From contig JARGFU010000010.1 in NCBI GenBank assembly GCA_029210625.1, forward strand, positions 62,001 through 126,000: a stretch of 64,000 nt of DNA, in the 5' to 3' direction. The notes under the pieces are model-generated. The model ran no database searches. It saw only the letters and a list, made by a program, of their open reading frames with translations, and was not told where the DNA came from. A program made the translations under genes and the position numbers. Every line of letters starts with the position of its first letter. The first letter of the stretch is position 1. Shown here in pieces: positions 41,857 to 50,321 of this stretch. Source of the DNA: Deltaproteobacteria bacterium (GTDB taxonomy: Bacteria; Myxococcota; Myxococcia; SLRQ01).

Positions 41857-42603
41857 ATGAAGACCAGGCTCTCGATCCTTCTCCTCTCCCTCGCCCTGCT
41901 CGGCGGCTGCGCTGCCACCAGCGCCGGCGCCCAGTACCACTCCCCCGAGTACCAGGCCCGGGAGGTGCTCTCCCAGCCGGTGATCCAGGCCAAGGACGCG
42001 CTCCTCTCCGAGGAGGCGATCCGGATGCTGCTCTCCCACCGCATCGTCCTCCCGGCGAAGGCGAAGCTCGCGGTCGTCGACCTCGGCCACGAGAGCATCG
42101 GTGGCGGGGGCTACTACCGGGCGAACAGCGCCGAGTTCCTCCAGCTCAAGAAGGAGAAGCTCGAGGCCATCGAGGCGCCCCTCGAGGCCACCGGCCGCTT
42201 CACCGAGATCACCCACGTGCCGCGGCTGCTCCACGGCGGGTACACCTCCCTCGTTCGCCTGCGCGAGGCGGCGGCGCTGATGCAGGCCGACCTCCTCCTC
42301 GTCTACCAGTCCCGCTCCCAGCTCGTTTACGACTTCAACCTCTTCTCCAAGGACGAGGTGCGGGCCCACGGCAGCATCGAGGTGCTGGTCATCGACGTCA
42401 CCTCCGGCGCGGTGCCGATGGCCGACACCTTCGAGGCCTTCCACCTCGAGAAGGGCAAGAAGGAGGACGTGGACGACTTCGAGCTGAAGAAGCGCGCCGA
42501 CCGGGCGGTGACCTTCGCGACCCTGGAGGCGGCGGTGGCGGGGATCTCCGACTTCTTCGCCCGCCGGGCGCCTGCCACCCCGGCGGAGGCCGACGCCGGG
42601 TAG
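41857..42603 (+). CDS. Lipoprotein of unknown function
   Basis: 248 residues. AAGGAGG lies 6 bases before ATG 41857, an excellent ribosome site; the longer open frame upstream has none. The signal peptide (MKTRLSILLLSLALLGGC) ends in a lipobox with Cys18. The mature part has 'KAKLAVVDLGHESIGGGGYYR', 'ADLLLVYQSRSQLVYDFNLFS' and 'IEVLVIDVTSGAVPMADTFEA', which look like alternating strands and helices of a CsgG-like or nucleotide-binding-type fold. I do not assign a family. The next gene starts after about 10 bases. Confidence 0.8.
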   Translation: MKTRLSILLLSLALLGGCAATSAGAQYHSPEYQAREVLSQPVIQAKDALLSEEAIRMLLSHRIVLPAKAKLAVVDLGHESIGGGGYYRANSAEFLQLKKEKLEAIEAPLEATGRFTEITHVPRLLHGGYTSLVRLREAAALMQADLLLVYQSRSQLVYDFNLFSKDEVRAHGSIEVLVIDVTSGAVPMADTFEAFHLEKGKKEDVDDFELKKRADRAVTFATLEAAVAGISDFFARRAPATPAEADAG

Positions 42604-42606
42604 AAT
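42601..42606 (+). promoter_or_regulatory. -10-like TAGAAT, near-leaderless start
   Basis: TAGAAT lies 6 bases before GTG 42613 and its TAG is also the stop codon of the preceding gene, so chance is more likely here than at the other sites. Confidence 0.25.
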
Positions 42607-42612
42607 GACGAG

Positions 42613-43428
42613 GTGGGCACGCCAAGTGCACTACCCCCCCGTGCGATGAAGGAATACGGCCACTTGGGGGCTCGTGAGCCCGGAGAACGGCGCAGACCTT
42701 CCACAGGTGTGCGCCGCTTGCGTCAGATCGTCCTGCCCCTGTCGGCGGCCCTCTGCCTCGGCGCGGCCCTGGCGCCGGCGCCGGCGCGCGCCCAGACCGT
42801 CAGCACGGTGCAGTGGCTCAACCTCCTCTTCGGCATGCGGGGCGTCGACGACGGTAACCGCATGTTCGCGCTCGAGCTCCACGGGGTCCTCGACCTCAAC
42901 CCCCGGCCGGCGCCCGCCCTCTCCCGGCCCGGCTGGGTGCTGCGGCCGGGCGGCGAGGCCCGGGCCAACCTCGGCTTCTCGAACGGCTACGAGTTCGTGG
43001 CCAGCGTCGGCTGGCTCTTCTCCGACCCCTCCCGGCAGGGGACCCTGCGCCCCAACGTCGGCGCCTCCTTCAACCTGCCCACCGGGGCGGGGGGCGCCAT
43101 CTACGGCCTGCTCACCTTCGGCCTGTGGATCAACCTGGACGGGCAGGAGGACGCCTGGGGACCTCCCCTGGGCGCCGAGACCCGGATCGCCTTCGGCGGC
43201 CGCTTCCCGGTGACGCCGATCCTCTCGATGGTCACCGAGTTCAACATCACCACCGTCTCGGTGGGGGGCGGTGAGTTCGCGCCCTTCGTCGGGCTGCGCC
43301 TGGGCTGGGCGATCTCGCCCCCCGATCCGAAGCGGGAGGAGGCCCTGCGCCGCCGCGAGGAGCGGCGCCTGCGCAAGCTGCGGCAAGCGCCGCTCACGCC
43401 GCCACCCCCGCCCCCGCCGACCCCCTAG
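42613..43428 (+). CDS. Secreted barrel-like protein of unknown function
   Basis: 271 residues if GTG 42613 is used; the true start may be ATG 42646 or GTG 42709, which begins a compact signal peptide (RRLRQIVLPLSAALCLGAALAPAPARAQ). The mature chain has amphipathic strands: MFALELHGVLDLNPR, GEARANLGFSNGYEFVASVGWLF, GAGGAIYGLLTFGLWINL, TRIAFGGRFPVTPILSMVTEFNI and VGLRLGWAI, as in small outer-membrane barrels. An Arg/Lys-rich then Pro-rich tail follows. The stop shares a CTAG palindrome with the convergent gene at 43425. Confidence 0.65.
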   Translation: MGTPSALPPRAMKEYGHLGAREPGERRRPSTGVRRLRQIVLPLSAALCLGAALAPAPARAQTVSTVQWLNLLFGMRGVDDGNRMFALELHGVLDLNPRPAPALSRPGWVLRPGGEARANLGFSNGYEFVASVGWLFSDPSRQGTLRPNVGASFNLPTGAGGAIYGLLTFGLWINLDGQEDAWGPPLGAETRIAFGGRFPVTPILSMVTEFNITTVSVGGGEFAPFVGLRLGWAISPPDPKREEALRRREERRLRKLRQAPLTPPPPPPPTP

Positions 43429-44720
43429 GTCGGACCCGGGTGGCGCCCGGCGCGCAGGGCGAGCAGGCGCCGGAAGGCGGTGAGCGCGGGGAGGAAGCCG
43501 TAGACCAGGTTGGTCAGGAGGATCAGGGCGACGGTCCCCTTCAGGCCGAAGGCGAGGCCGCCCACCAGGAGCAGGAGGAGGTAGGCGGGCGCCGCCCGCA
43601 GGACGCGGGGCTCCTGCTCGAGCCGGCGGCCGAGGTGGAGGTAGGGCGTCGTGAAGGAGACCATCTGGGCGCAGGCCACGCCGACCAGCAGCCCGGTCAG
43701 GGCCGGGGTGTGGGGGAAGAGGATCGCCGCGCAGATCGCGATCAGCGCGCCGACGGTGCTGGGGGCGCCGGCGAAGTGGGCCGGATCGGAGCCGGCCTTG
43801 TTCAGGGTGAAGTAGACGAGGCGGCCGATCGTGAAGATCGCGTAGGCGGCGCCGATCGCCACGCCCTCCAGGCCGCCGAGGGCGAAGGCGAGGACCACCC
43901 CGGGGGCGAGGCCGTAGTTCACCGCGTCGGCGACGTCGTCCGAGTAGACCCCCCAGCGGGTGCCTCCCCAGCGGCGGGCCGCGGCGCCGTCGAGGCCGTC
44001 GCAGGCCGCGCCGAGCAGCAGGAAGAGCAGGCTGATCTCGAAGCGGCCGTGGGACGCGAAGTGCATCGAGAAGATCCCGCAGGCGAGGTTCGTCGCCGAG
44101 AGGAGGTCGGCCAGGAAGCGCTTCTGGAGCAGGTCGAGGTTGTGGGCGACCACCAGCGAGGTGAAGGCGATGTTGATCGCGAGCAGCGCGGTCACCACCT
44201 TCGGGGTCAGGAGGTGGGGCAGCAGACCCTGGGAGAGGAAGAAGAGGGAGAGCAGGGTGGCGTAGCTCATCACCGTGCGCAGGCGGTTCTGGGTCGAGCC
44301 GCGGCCGAGCAGGTAGAGGACGAAGAGCAGCAGGTCGAGGCCGAGCTTCACGGCGACCAGCGGCGCCGGCAGCACCTCGAGGCAGAAGCCGGCGAAGACG
44401 AAGAGCAGGGGGTAGTCGCAGACCCGATCGAAGATCCGGCCGAAGGCGGTGGCGAGGCCGCGGGCCCGGGCGACCACCCCGTCGAGGTAGTCGAGGGCGG
44501 CGAAGGCGAGGAAGGCCGCCACCGCCACCCGCGGCCCGCCGGGGATCAGCTCGAGCTGCCGCAGCGAGAGGATCACCAGCGGCGTGACCACCAGCAGCTT
44601 CACCGCCGAGATCAGGTTCGGGTGCAGGGGGATGCGGGAGCCCAGCGCCTGCTCGAGGCGCTGGAGCCAGGCGGGGGAGGGGACGAGGCGGCGCTGCGCC
44701 CCTTCGACGGAAGCGTCCAT
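43425..44720 (-). CDS. Tandem CDP-alcohol phosphatidyltransferase
   Basis: 431 residues, multi-pass membrane. It holds two CDP-alcohol phosphatidyltransferase motifs. The first, DYLDGVVARARGLATAFG-RIFDRVCD, fits D-x2-DG-x2-AR-x8-G-x3-D-x3-D exactly. The second, DGLDGAAARRWGGTRWG-VYSDDVAD, is followed by AVNYGLAPG, as in the PssA group; its AR-to-G spacing is one residue short. Family enzymes join CDP-diacylglycerol to an alcohol in phospholipid synthesis. Two different catalytic halves in one chain (PgsA- or Cls-like and PssA-like) is not a usual arrangement. Substrates are unknown. No lipid genes are adjacent. Confidence 0.85.
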   Translation of the reverse strand: MDASVEGAQRRLVPSPAWLQRLEQALGSRIPLHPNLISAVKLLVVTPLVILSLRQLELIPGGPRVAVAAFLAFAALDYLDGVVARARGLATAFGRIFDRVCDYPLLFVFAGFCLEVLPAPLVAVKLGLDLLLFVLYLLGRGSTQNRLRTVMSYATLLSLFFLSQGLLPHLLTPKVVTALLAINIAFTSLVVAHNLDLLQKRFLADLLSATNLACGIFSMHFASHGRFEISLLFLLLGAACDGLDGAAARRWGGTRWGVYSDDVADAVNYGLAPGVVLAFALGGLEGVAIGAAYAIFTIGRLVYFTLNKAGSDPAHFAGAPSTVGALIAICAAILFPHTPALTGLLVGVACAQMVSFTTPYLHLGRRLEQEPRVLRAAPAYLLLLLVGGLAFGLKGTVALILLTNLVYGFLPALTAFRRLLALRAGRHPGPT

Positions 44721-44830
44721 GGGGACCGGTCAGTGCACGCCCGGTGCCACCCGCAAGCCCGCGAGATCACGGCGATCGTCGATCGACGCGCTGCGTAAGC
44801 GGCTACGCGGGCGCAGGAGCTTTCGCGGGG

Positions 44831-45946
44831 TCACTCGGTGAAGAGGGTCCCCAGGTCGTCGATCACCTCGACGCCGCTCTGCTTGTAGACCTTCACCGGC
44901 AGGCGCAGGTAGCTCGAGGTCGCGTAGATCTCGGGCTCTCCGGCGGGGGACATCCAGCGGTGGAGGACGACCTCGACCTTGCTGCCCTCCTGCTCGGTGA
45001 CGAAGCGGCAGGCCTCCTCGACGCCGGCCGGGATGGCCTCGACGTAGGTGTCGACCCGCAGGCGGAAGATCTTGTCGATCCAGCCGCTGGCCACGCTGCT
45101 CTTCTCCTCGGGCTTCGCCGCGAAGGCCCAGTAGGCGGCGCGACGATCGGCGCGGTTCTGCTGGACGAGGCGCTGGGAGCGCTCGCCGGAGCGGGCCTCG
45201 ACGGCGGCCACCTCCTCCCGCTTCAGGCCGATGATGCTGCGCTCGAGGAGCTGCCGCTCGGCGCCCTCGAGGTTGCGAAGGGCGGTGGCCTCGACGAGGT
45301 AGACCTTGGAGGTCCCCTCCTCGTGGAGGTAGCGGCGGGAGCCGCCGAAGGCCTGGCCGCCCACCCCGAAGGTCCAGGTGCGGTCGCCCCGGGTGATCGA
45401 GAAGGTCGCCTCGGCCGGCTTCAGGCCGAGCTTCTCCAGCCGCTCCTCGGGTACCTCGTCCATGGCTCGCAGGGCGGTCAGGGGTGCGAGGCGATCGAGG
45501 AGGCGCTCGGCGCTGCGCCCGCCGGCGAAGCGGCGGGTCTTCTTCTCGGCGGCGGGCTCCCCTGCCTCCGGCGCCGCGGGGGCCGGGGCGGCGTCGGGGG
45601 CCTCGGGCGCCTCCGGGAGCGGGGCCTCGCCCTCCTCGCCCTCACCCTCGCCCTCTCCGGGCTCGGGCTCGGGGAGCTCCGCGCCGGAGTCGTCGGCCTT
45701 CTTCCCCACGGTCTCGGTGAGCGAGACGACGTAGTAGCGGCCGTTGGCGTCGCTCTTCGCCTCGAGGACCGCCTCGCGCTTCGCGGTGGCGAAGCTCACG
45801 CGGTCGATCTGATCGGCCTTCAGGTCGAGGATCACCACCGGGGTGCTCTCGCCGGAGGTGACCGTCGCCTCGTGGGTCCAGGCGAAGTAGGCGCCGACGA
45901 GCAGCACCAAGAGAGTGAGGGACCATCCCCAGGCTGCCCGGCTCAT
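44831..45946 (-). CDS. DUF4340-type protein of the Gld ABC cassette
   Basis: 371 residues. One transmembrane helix at about 8-22 (WSLTLLVLLVGAYFAW), then periplasmic beta domains with ATFSITRGDRTWTFGVGG, a DUF4340-like signature. Between about 88 and 135 lies a Glu/Pro/Ala-rich acidic linker (PEPEPGEGEGEGEEGEAPLP). DUF4340 proteins follow GldG-like genes in many bacteria and are probably periplasmic partners of the ABC complex. The start overlaps the gldG stop by four bases (ATGA). Confidence 0.75.
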   Translation of the reverse strand: MSRAAWGWSLTLLVLLVGAYFAWTHEATVTSGESTPVVILDLKADQIDRVSFATAKREAVLEAKSDANGRYYVVSLTETVGKKADDSGAELPEPEPGEGEGEGEEGEAPLPEAPEAPDAAPAPAAPEAGEPAAEKKTRRFAGGRSAERLLDRLAPLTALRAMDEVPEERLEKLGLKPAEATFSITRGDRTWTFGVGGQAFGGSRRYLHEEGTSKVYLVEATALRNLEGAERQLLERSIIGLKREEVAAVEARSGERSQRLVQQNRADRRAAYWAFAAKPEEKSSVASGWIDKIFRLRVDTYVEAIPAGVEEACRFVTEQEGSKVEVVLHRWMSPAGEPEIYATSSYLRLPVKVYKQSGVEVIDDLGTLFTE

Positions 45947-47766
45947 GAGCGCCTCCTCCGGCTGCGCACGCGGAGCAGCCCTGCCACGATGATGATCACC
46001 GGCACCAGGACGCTGGTGCCGTAGAACCAGGCCTGATCCTCGTCCCGGGAGTGCTCGATCCGGACGTCCTCCTCGGACTCGACGGTGCCCGAGAGGGCCT
46101 CGTCACCGGTGAGCCAGTTCACGGTGTCGACCACGTACTGGAGGTTGGCCTCGTTCGGCACCGCCGCGTCGGAGACCGCGGCCAGGGTCGCCAGGGCGGC
46201 GTTCCGCGCGCCGGTCTCCTTGTTCTCGGCCGCGGTGCCGATCACGTAGACCGCCGCCTTCTCCTCCGGCGCGTTCAGGGCATGGTTGCCGTCGGCGTCG
46301 GGCCAGGCGCCGCTGCGGGTCCGGATCGTCGGGGTGGTGAGCTTGCCCTGCTCGGTGAGGGTCTCGAGCCAGCCCGAGTAGGGCGCCACGAAGATCAGGC
46401 GCGACTTGTTGCGGGAGAGGGTGCTCACCGAGCCGTGGGTCGAGTAGGCGTTGGTCATCAGCAGCGCCCGGTCAGTGGGGCCGTTGACCTTCACCAGGTG
46501 GTCCCGGGCGTGGTGGAGCTGCTCGGGGTGGAAGCGCACGCCCAGCAGGGGTCCGAGGCCCGGGTCGAAGACCTCGCCGGCGGCGGGGTCGTCGATGGAC
46601 TGGGCGTCGAAGAGGACCAGCAGCTTGCCGCCGCCCTCGTGGTAGGCGCGCAGCGCCTCGACCTCCTCGGGGAGGAAGGCCCGCCGGGCGCCGGCGACGA
46701 TGACGAGCGCGGCGTCCTCGGGGATCTCCCGGCCCAGGCCCTGGTCCAGGGTCAGCTCCTTCACCCGGTAGTTCAGCCGCTCGAGCACCTGCTTGAAGAT
46801 GCCGATCTTCCGCACCGCCTCGGTCTCGCCCGACCAGCGGGCCTCGCCGTGGCCGGCGGTGAAGTAGGCCACCCGCGCCTTGCGGCCGAGCTTGAGGAGC
46901 TTCTCGTGGACCTTCTCGTCCAGCTTCTTCAGGGACTGCCGGGCCCCGTCGAGCTGCTGGCCGATGTTGATCCGCTCGATGTCGGCGTCCTTGCCGGTGC
47001 CCTTCACCAGCGCGATCGTCCCGTTGCTGCTCACCCGCAGGTTCTTGGCCAGGTCGGGCTGGAGGGCCTGATCGGCGACCTCCAGGCTGAGCAGCTCGGC
47101 GGCGCCGGTGAGGCGCTCGAAGTAGGGCATCAGCTCCCGCTGCACCTCGTTCGCCGGCGGGAAGAAGAGCACCACCCGCACCGGCTCCTCGAGGCTGCCG
47201 GCCACCGCCAGGGTCGCCTCCCCCACCTCGGTGGTCTTCAGGTAGCGAAGGTCCGTGGTGTCGTTGAGGCGGTGGGCGATGAGGTTCAGGGGGAAGACGC
47301 AGGCCACGACCAGGGCGCAGACGACGCCCACGTCGAGGGCCACCGCCACCCGCCGGGCGTGCAGACCCTCGGGCTGGGCCACCAGCGCCCGGTCCACCAG
47401 GAGCAGCGGCAGCAGGGTGACCGCGACGCCGATCGGCCAGAGCGCCCCGAAGACCCCGGACCAGCGCCGGGCCGCCTCGGTCGAGAGGGCGAGGCCGTCG
47501 ACGACCGCGTCGGTGGAGAGGGCGTAGAGGAGGAGCGCGCCCAGGGTGCCCAGCGAGAGCCAGAGGAGCTTGCTCTGGGCGGCGTGGGTGGTGGTGCCCG
47601 GCGTGGCGGCCTTGCGGGCGCGCAGGCGCAGGGCGAGGGCGCCGGCCAGGGAGAGCGCCGCGATGACGCGGACGACCCAGGCCGAGGTGCCCTCTCCCCC
47701 GAGGAGGCGCTCGGCCCCGTAGAGGAAGAGGAGGGCGACGACGAGGAGGATGGCCGAGGGACTCAT
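45943..47766 (-). CDS. gldG: GldG-like ABC auxiliary protein
   Basis: 607 residues. ATG 47766 overlaps the gldF stop (ATGA); the longer open frame upstream is antisense-like. Several N-terminal membrane helices (MSPSAILLVVALLFLYGAERLL and others to about 190) precede a large extracytoplasmic domain (about 200-560) of the ABC_transp_aux / GldG type with FTAGHGEARWSGE, IVAGARRAFLPEEVEALRAY and GGGKLLVLFDAQS, which matches the GATase-like fold of that family. A last transmembrane helix (TSVLVPVIIIVAGLLRV) ends in RSRRRRS. It should assemble with GldF and GldA. Confidence 0.85.
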   Translation of the reverse strand: MSPSAILLVVALLFLYGAERLLGGEGTSAWVVRVIAALSLAGALALRLRARKAATPGTTTHAAQSKLLWLSLGTLGALLLYALSTDAVVDGLALSTEAARRWSGVFGALWPIGVAVTLLPLLLVDRALVAQPEGLHARRVAVALDVGVVCALVVACVFPLNLIAHRLNDTTDLRYLKTTEVGEATLAVAGSLEEPVRVVLFFPPANEVQRELMPYFERLTGAAELLSLEVADQALQPDLAKNLRVSSNGTIALVKGTGKDADIERINIGQQLDGARQSLKKLDEKVHEKLLKLGRKARVAYFTAGHGEARWSGETEAVRKIGIFKQVLERLNYRVKELTLDQGLGREIPEDAALVIVAGARRAFLPEEVEALRAYHEGGGKLLVLFDAQSIDDPAAGEVFDPGLGPLLGVRFHPEQLHHARDHLVKVNGPTDRALLMTNAYSTHGSVSTLSRNKSRLIFVAPYSGWLETLTEQGKLTTPTIRTRSGAWPDADGNHALNAPEEKAAVYVIGTAAENKETGARNAALATLAAVSDAAVPNEANLQYVVDTVNWLTGDEALSGTVESEEDVRIEHSRDEDQAWFYGTSVLVPVIIIVAGLLRVRSRRRRS

Positions 47767-48500
47767 GCTGAGCGCCTCCAGGCCTGCACGTGGGTGGTCA
47801 CCACCAGGAAGGCGGTCGTGAGGCTGAGATGGAAGACGATCGACTCGCTGGGGATGCGTCCCTCCATGAAGGGGCGGAAGTGCGAGTCCCACAGGGCGAT
47901 GTACGAGAAGAGGCCCCCCAGGGGCGGGTCGGCGACCTGGGCCAGCTTCCACATCAGGAGGAGGGTCACCAGCACCACACCGGAGGTGACCCCGGCGACG
48001 ACCTGGTTCTGCGAGAGGCTGGAGCCGAGGGTGCCGATGGCGACGGCGGAGCTGCCCAGGAGCAGCAGGCCGAGGTAGCCGGCGAAGACGTGGCCGAAGC
48101 TCACCTTGCCGTTCACCATCACCATGATCGGCATGTAGACGGTGAAGGCGACCATCAGGCCCAGGAAGATCAGGGCCGAGAGGTACTTGCCCAGCACCAC
48201 CGAGCCCTGGGAGATGGGGGCTCCGTCGAGCAGCACGCCGGTGCCGGTGGAGCGCTCCTCGGCGAAGAGGCGGATGGTCAGCAGCACCGCCGCGATCATC
48301 GTCACCCCCGAGGAGAACTCGAAGAAGCGCTCGATGACGTCGGTGGAGAGCTGGGCGCCGGCGCCCAGGGCGTAGGCGTTGAAGAGCAGCCCGTTGACGA
48401 GCAGCAGCGCGCCCACCACGGCGTAGCCCCAGACGGTGTTGAAGTAGGCGCCGAGCTCTCGCTTCGCGACGAGGCCGGCCCCACGCAGGGAGTTGCTCAT
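47763..48500 (-). CDS. gldF: GldF-like ABC-2 permease
   Basis: 245 residues, about six transmembrane helices: AVVGALLLVNGLLFNAYAL, GVTMIAAVLLTIRLFAEER, LSALIFLGLMVAFTVYMPIM and VFAGYLGLLLLGSSAVAIG among them. The RLFAEERSTGT and GSVVLGKYLSAL motifs are those of the ABC-2 permease (gliding motility GldF / NosY group). It overlaps gldA and gldG by four bases at each end. Substrate unknown; in Bacteroidetes the homologous transporter is required for gliding, but elsewhere it is more general. Confidence 0.88.
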   Translation of the reverse strand: MSNSLRGAGLVAKRELGAYFNTVWGYAVVGALLLVNGLLFNAYALGAGAQLSTDVIERFFEFSSGVTMIAAVLLTIRLFAEERSTGTGVLLDGAPISQGSVVLGKYLSALIFLGLMVAFTVYMPIMVMVNGKVSFGHVFAGYLGLLLLGSSAVAIGTLGSSLSQNQVVAGVTSGVVLVTLLLMWKLAQVADPPLGGLFSYIALWDSHFRPFMEGRIPSESIVFHLSLTTAFLVVTTHVQAWRRSA

Positions 48501-49447
48501 GCTGCCTCCTCCTTCGCTTCGCTCTTGGTGAGATCGAGGAAGGCCTGCTCGAGCTCGGTCTCGGTGGGCATCACCTGCCGGATGCCGCAGCCTGCGCCGA
48601 CCAGAGCGGCCACGGCCGCCTCCACCAGCTCGGCGGTGGCGGTGAGGGTCAGCTCCAGGCCGTCCTCGTCCTCGACCCCGAGGTCGAGGCCCTGGATGCC
48701 CTCGAGCCCCTTCAGGGTGCTCTCGATCGAGGCCCGCGCGCCGCGCACCCGCAGGCGCCAGCGCCCGCCGCCGCCGCCGAGGCGCTCGGTCAGCTCGTCC
48801 TCGGTGCCCGAGGCCAGCAGCCGGCCCTCGTGGATGAGCAGGATGCGATCGCAGGTCTGGGAGATCTCGGGGAGGATGTGCGAGGAGACCAGCACCGTGT
48901 GCTGACCGCGCAGGGCGCCGATGGTCTCGCGCATCTCGACGATCTGCCGGGGGTCGAGGCCGCTGATGGGCTCGTCGAGGATGACCAGGGCCGGCTCGTG
49001 GAGCACGGCCTGGGCGATGCCCACCCGCTTGCGGTAGCCGTGGGAGAGCTCGCCGATGACCCGGTGCAGGTCGCCCCGGGCCAGGCCGGCCTGCTCGAGG
49101 GTCTTCGGCAGCCGGGCCTCGATCTCGGCCCTCGTGCGGCCCTTGAGCTGCCCGGCGTAGAGGAGGTAGTCGCCCACCGTCATCTCCCGGTAGACCGGCG
49201 GCTCCTCGGGGAGGTAGCCGATCCGCGAGCGGGCGGCCGCCGGGGCGTCGACCACCGAGCGGCCGTCCACCCGGGCTTCGCCAGCCGAGGGCAGGAGCAG
49301 CCCGGAGAGGATCTTCAGGAGGGTGCTCTTCCCGGCCCCGTTCAGGCCCAGCACTCCGACGATCTCCCCCTGCTCGATGGAGAAGGAGACGTCGGAGAGC
49401 GCCCGGCGGGACCCGTAGTAGCGGGTCAGAGACGTCGTTTCGACCAT
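48497..49447 (-). CDS. gldA: GldA-like ABC transporter ATPase
   Basis: 316 residues from ATG 49447 (METTSL after Val; a second ATG two codons upstream is possible). Walker A GLNGAGKSTLLKIL, the signature LSHGYRKRVGIAQAV, Walker B ALVILDEPISGLDP, and the H-loop VSSHIL are complete. After residue 220 there is an extra C-terminal domain common in GldA/NosF-type ATPases. It overlaps gldF by four bases, forming a four-gene cassette (gldA-gldF-gldG-DUF4340) with ATGA junctions throughout. No Shine-Dalgarno precedes the start. Confidence 0.92.
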   Translation of the reverse strand: MVETTSLTRYYGSRRALSDVSFSIEQGEIVGVLGLNGAGKSTLLKILSGLLLPSAGEARVDGRSVVDAPAAARSRIGYLPEEPPVYREMTVGDYLLYAGQLKGRTRAEIEARLPKTLEQAGLARGDLHRVIGELSHGYRKRVGIAQAVLHEPALVILDEPISGLDPRQIVEMRETIGALRGQHTVLVSSHILPEISQTCDRILLIHEGRLLASGTEDELTERLGGGGGRWRLRVRGARASIESTLKGLEGIQGLDLGVEDEDGLELTLTATAELVEAAVAALVGAGCGIRQVMPTETELEQAFLDLTKSEAKEEAA

Positions 49448-49487
49448 GGCCATAAGGCCGGCAAAGTTGGCCACGACCGCCCTGAAG

Positions 49488-50234
49488 TCAAGGGGTTGGA
49501 GCGGGTGGGCCGGTCAGCAGGGTCTCGAGCTCGCGCAGGGCCTCGATCCGGGCGTCGGGCGCGTGGTCCCCCGGCGCCGGCTCGAAGCGCTCGATGGGGG
49601 CGTGCTCGGAGGTGAGGATGGCCTGCATCCCCATCCGGCGGGCGCCCTGGATGTCGGCGAGCCAGTTGTCGCCCACATAGACGCACGCCTCGGCGGGCAG
49701 GCCCAGGCCCTCGAGGAGCCGCTCGAAGGGGCGGGGGTGGGGCTTCACGAAGCCGACCTCGCCGGAGACGACGATGGTCTCGAAGTGCCGGGAGAGGTCC
49801 AGGCGATCGAGGCCCTCCCGGATCGCGGGGCCCGAGGGGTAGTTGGAGAGCAGGGCCAGGCGGTAGCGCTCCCCCAGGCGCCCGAGCAGGGCCGGCACGG
49901 CCGGATCGACGGCGATCACCTCGAGGAAGGCCTGGTGGCGGCAAGCGGCGAGGGCGGCGAGGTCGCCCTCGCTGGCCTCCCGGGCGAAGAGGGCCTGGAT
50001 CAGCTCCCGGCCGAGGGCCTCGAGGTCGTTCTCCCGCAGGTCGCGCTCGTAGGGGCGCCGGTACTGCTCGGCCCGCAGCGCGTGCATCCGCTCGAGGTCG
50101 AAGGGGCCGAGGCGCTCCTCCAGGGTGCGGCGCAGGGCCTCGTTCATCCCCTGGACCTGCCGGGGGCCGAACTCGATGAGGGTGCCGCCCAGATCGAAGC
50201 AGAGCGCCTGGATGCGATCGGGGTCGAGGGTCAT
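49488..50234 (-). CDS. HAD-superfamily hydrolase
   Basis: 248 residues. All HAD motifs are present: DLGGTL near residue 14 (nucleophile Asp then Gly-Gly rather than the usual DxD, so the second Asp of DxDGT is replaced), SNYP (motif II), KPHP (motif III) and GDNWLADIQGA (motif IV). A cap domain lies between motif I and II. The Asp-to-Gly change at DLGG suggests either a dehalogenase-like or altered chemistry, as some HADs of this 'DLGGT' form are known and active. Forty bases separate it from gldA, so linkage to that cassette is uncertain. Confidence 0.85.
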   Translation of the reverse strand: MTLDPDRIQALCFDLGGTLIEFGPRQVQGMNEALRRTLEERLGPFDLERMHALRAEQYRRPYERDLRENDLEALGRELIQALFAREASEGDLAALAACRHQAFLEVIAVDPAVPALLGRLGERYRLALLSNYPSGPAIREGLDRLDLSRHFETIVVSGEVGFVKPHPRPFERLLEGLGLPAEACVYVGDNWLADIQGARRMGMQAILTSEHAPIERFEPAPGDHAPDARIEALRELETLLTGPPAPTP

Positions 50235-50309
50235 GGGAGGCCTTCATCGCCTCCGGCCCGGCCGGCTGGCAAGTCCAGGGAGGGGTGCCCTTGCCCGATT
50301 CCCCGGGTG

Positions 50310-50315
50310 TAGGGT
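50310..50315 (+). promoter_or_regulatory. -10-like TAGGGT, near-leaderless start
   Basis: TAGGGT ends 6 bases (GGCCCC) before ATG 50322, the spacing expected if transcription starts at the A of ATG. No Shine-Dalgarno is present. Confidence 0.45.
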
Positions 50316-50321
50316 GGCCCC

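Noticed and set aside
17828-42680. CACTTGGGG-CTCG shared by 17828 and 42661
   Set aside because: The match is about 13 bases of G-rich sequence with different surroundings; chance is likely.
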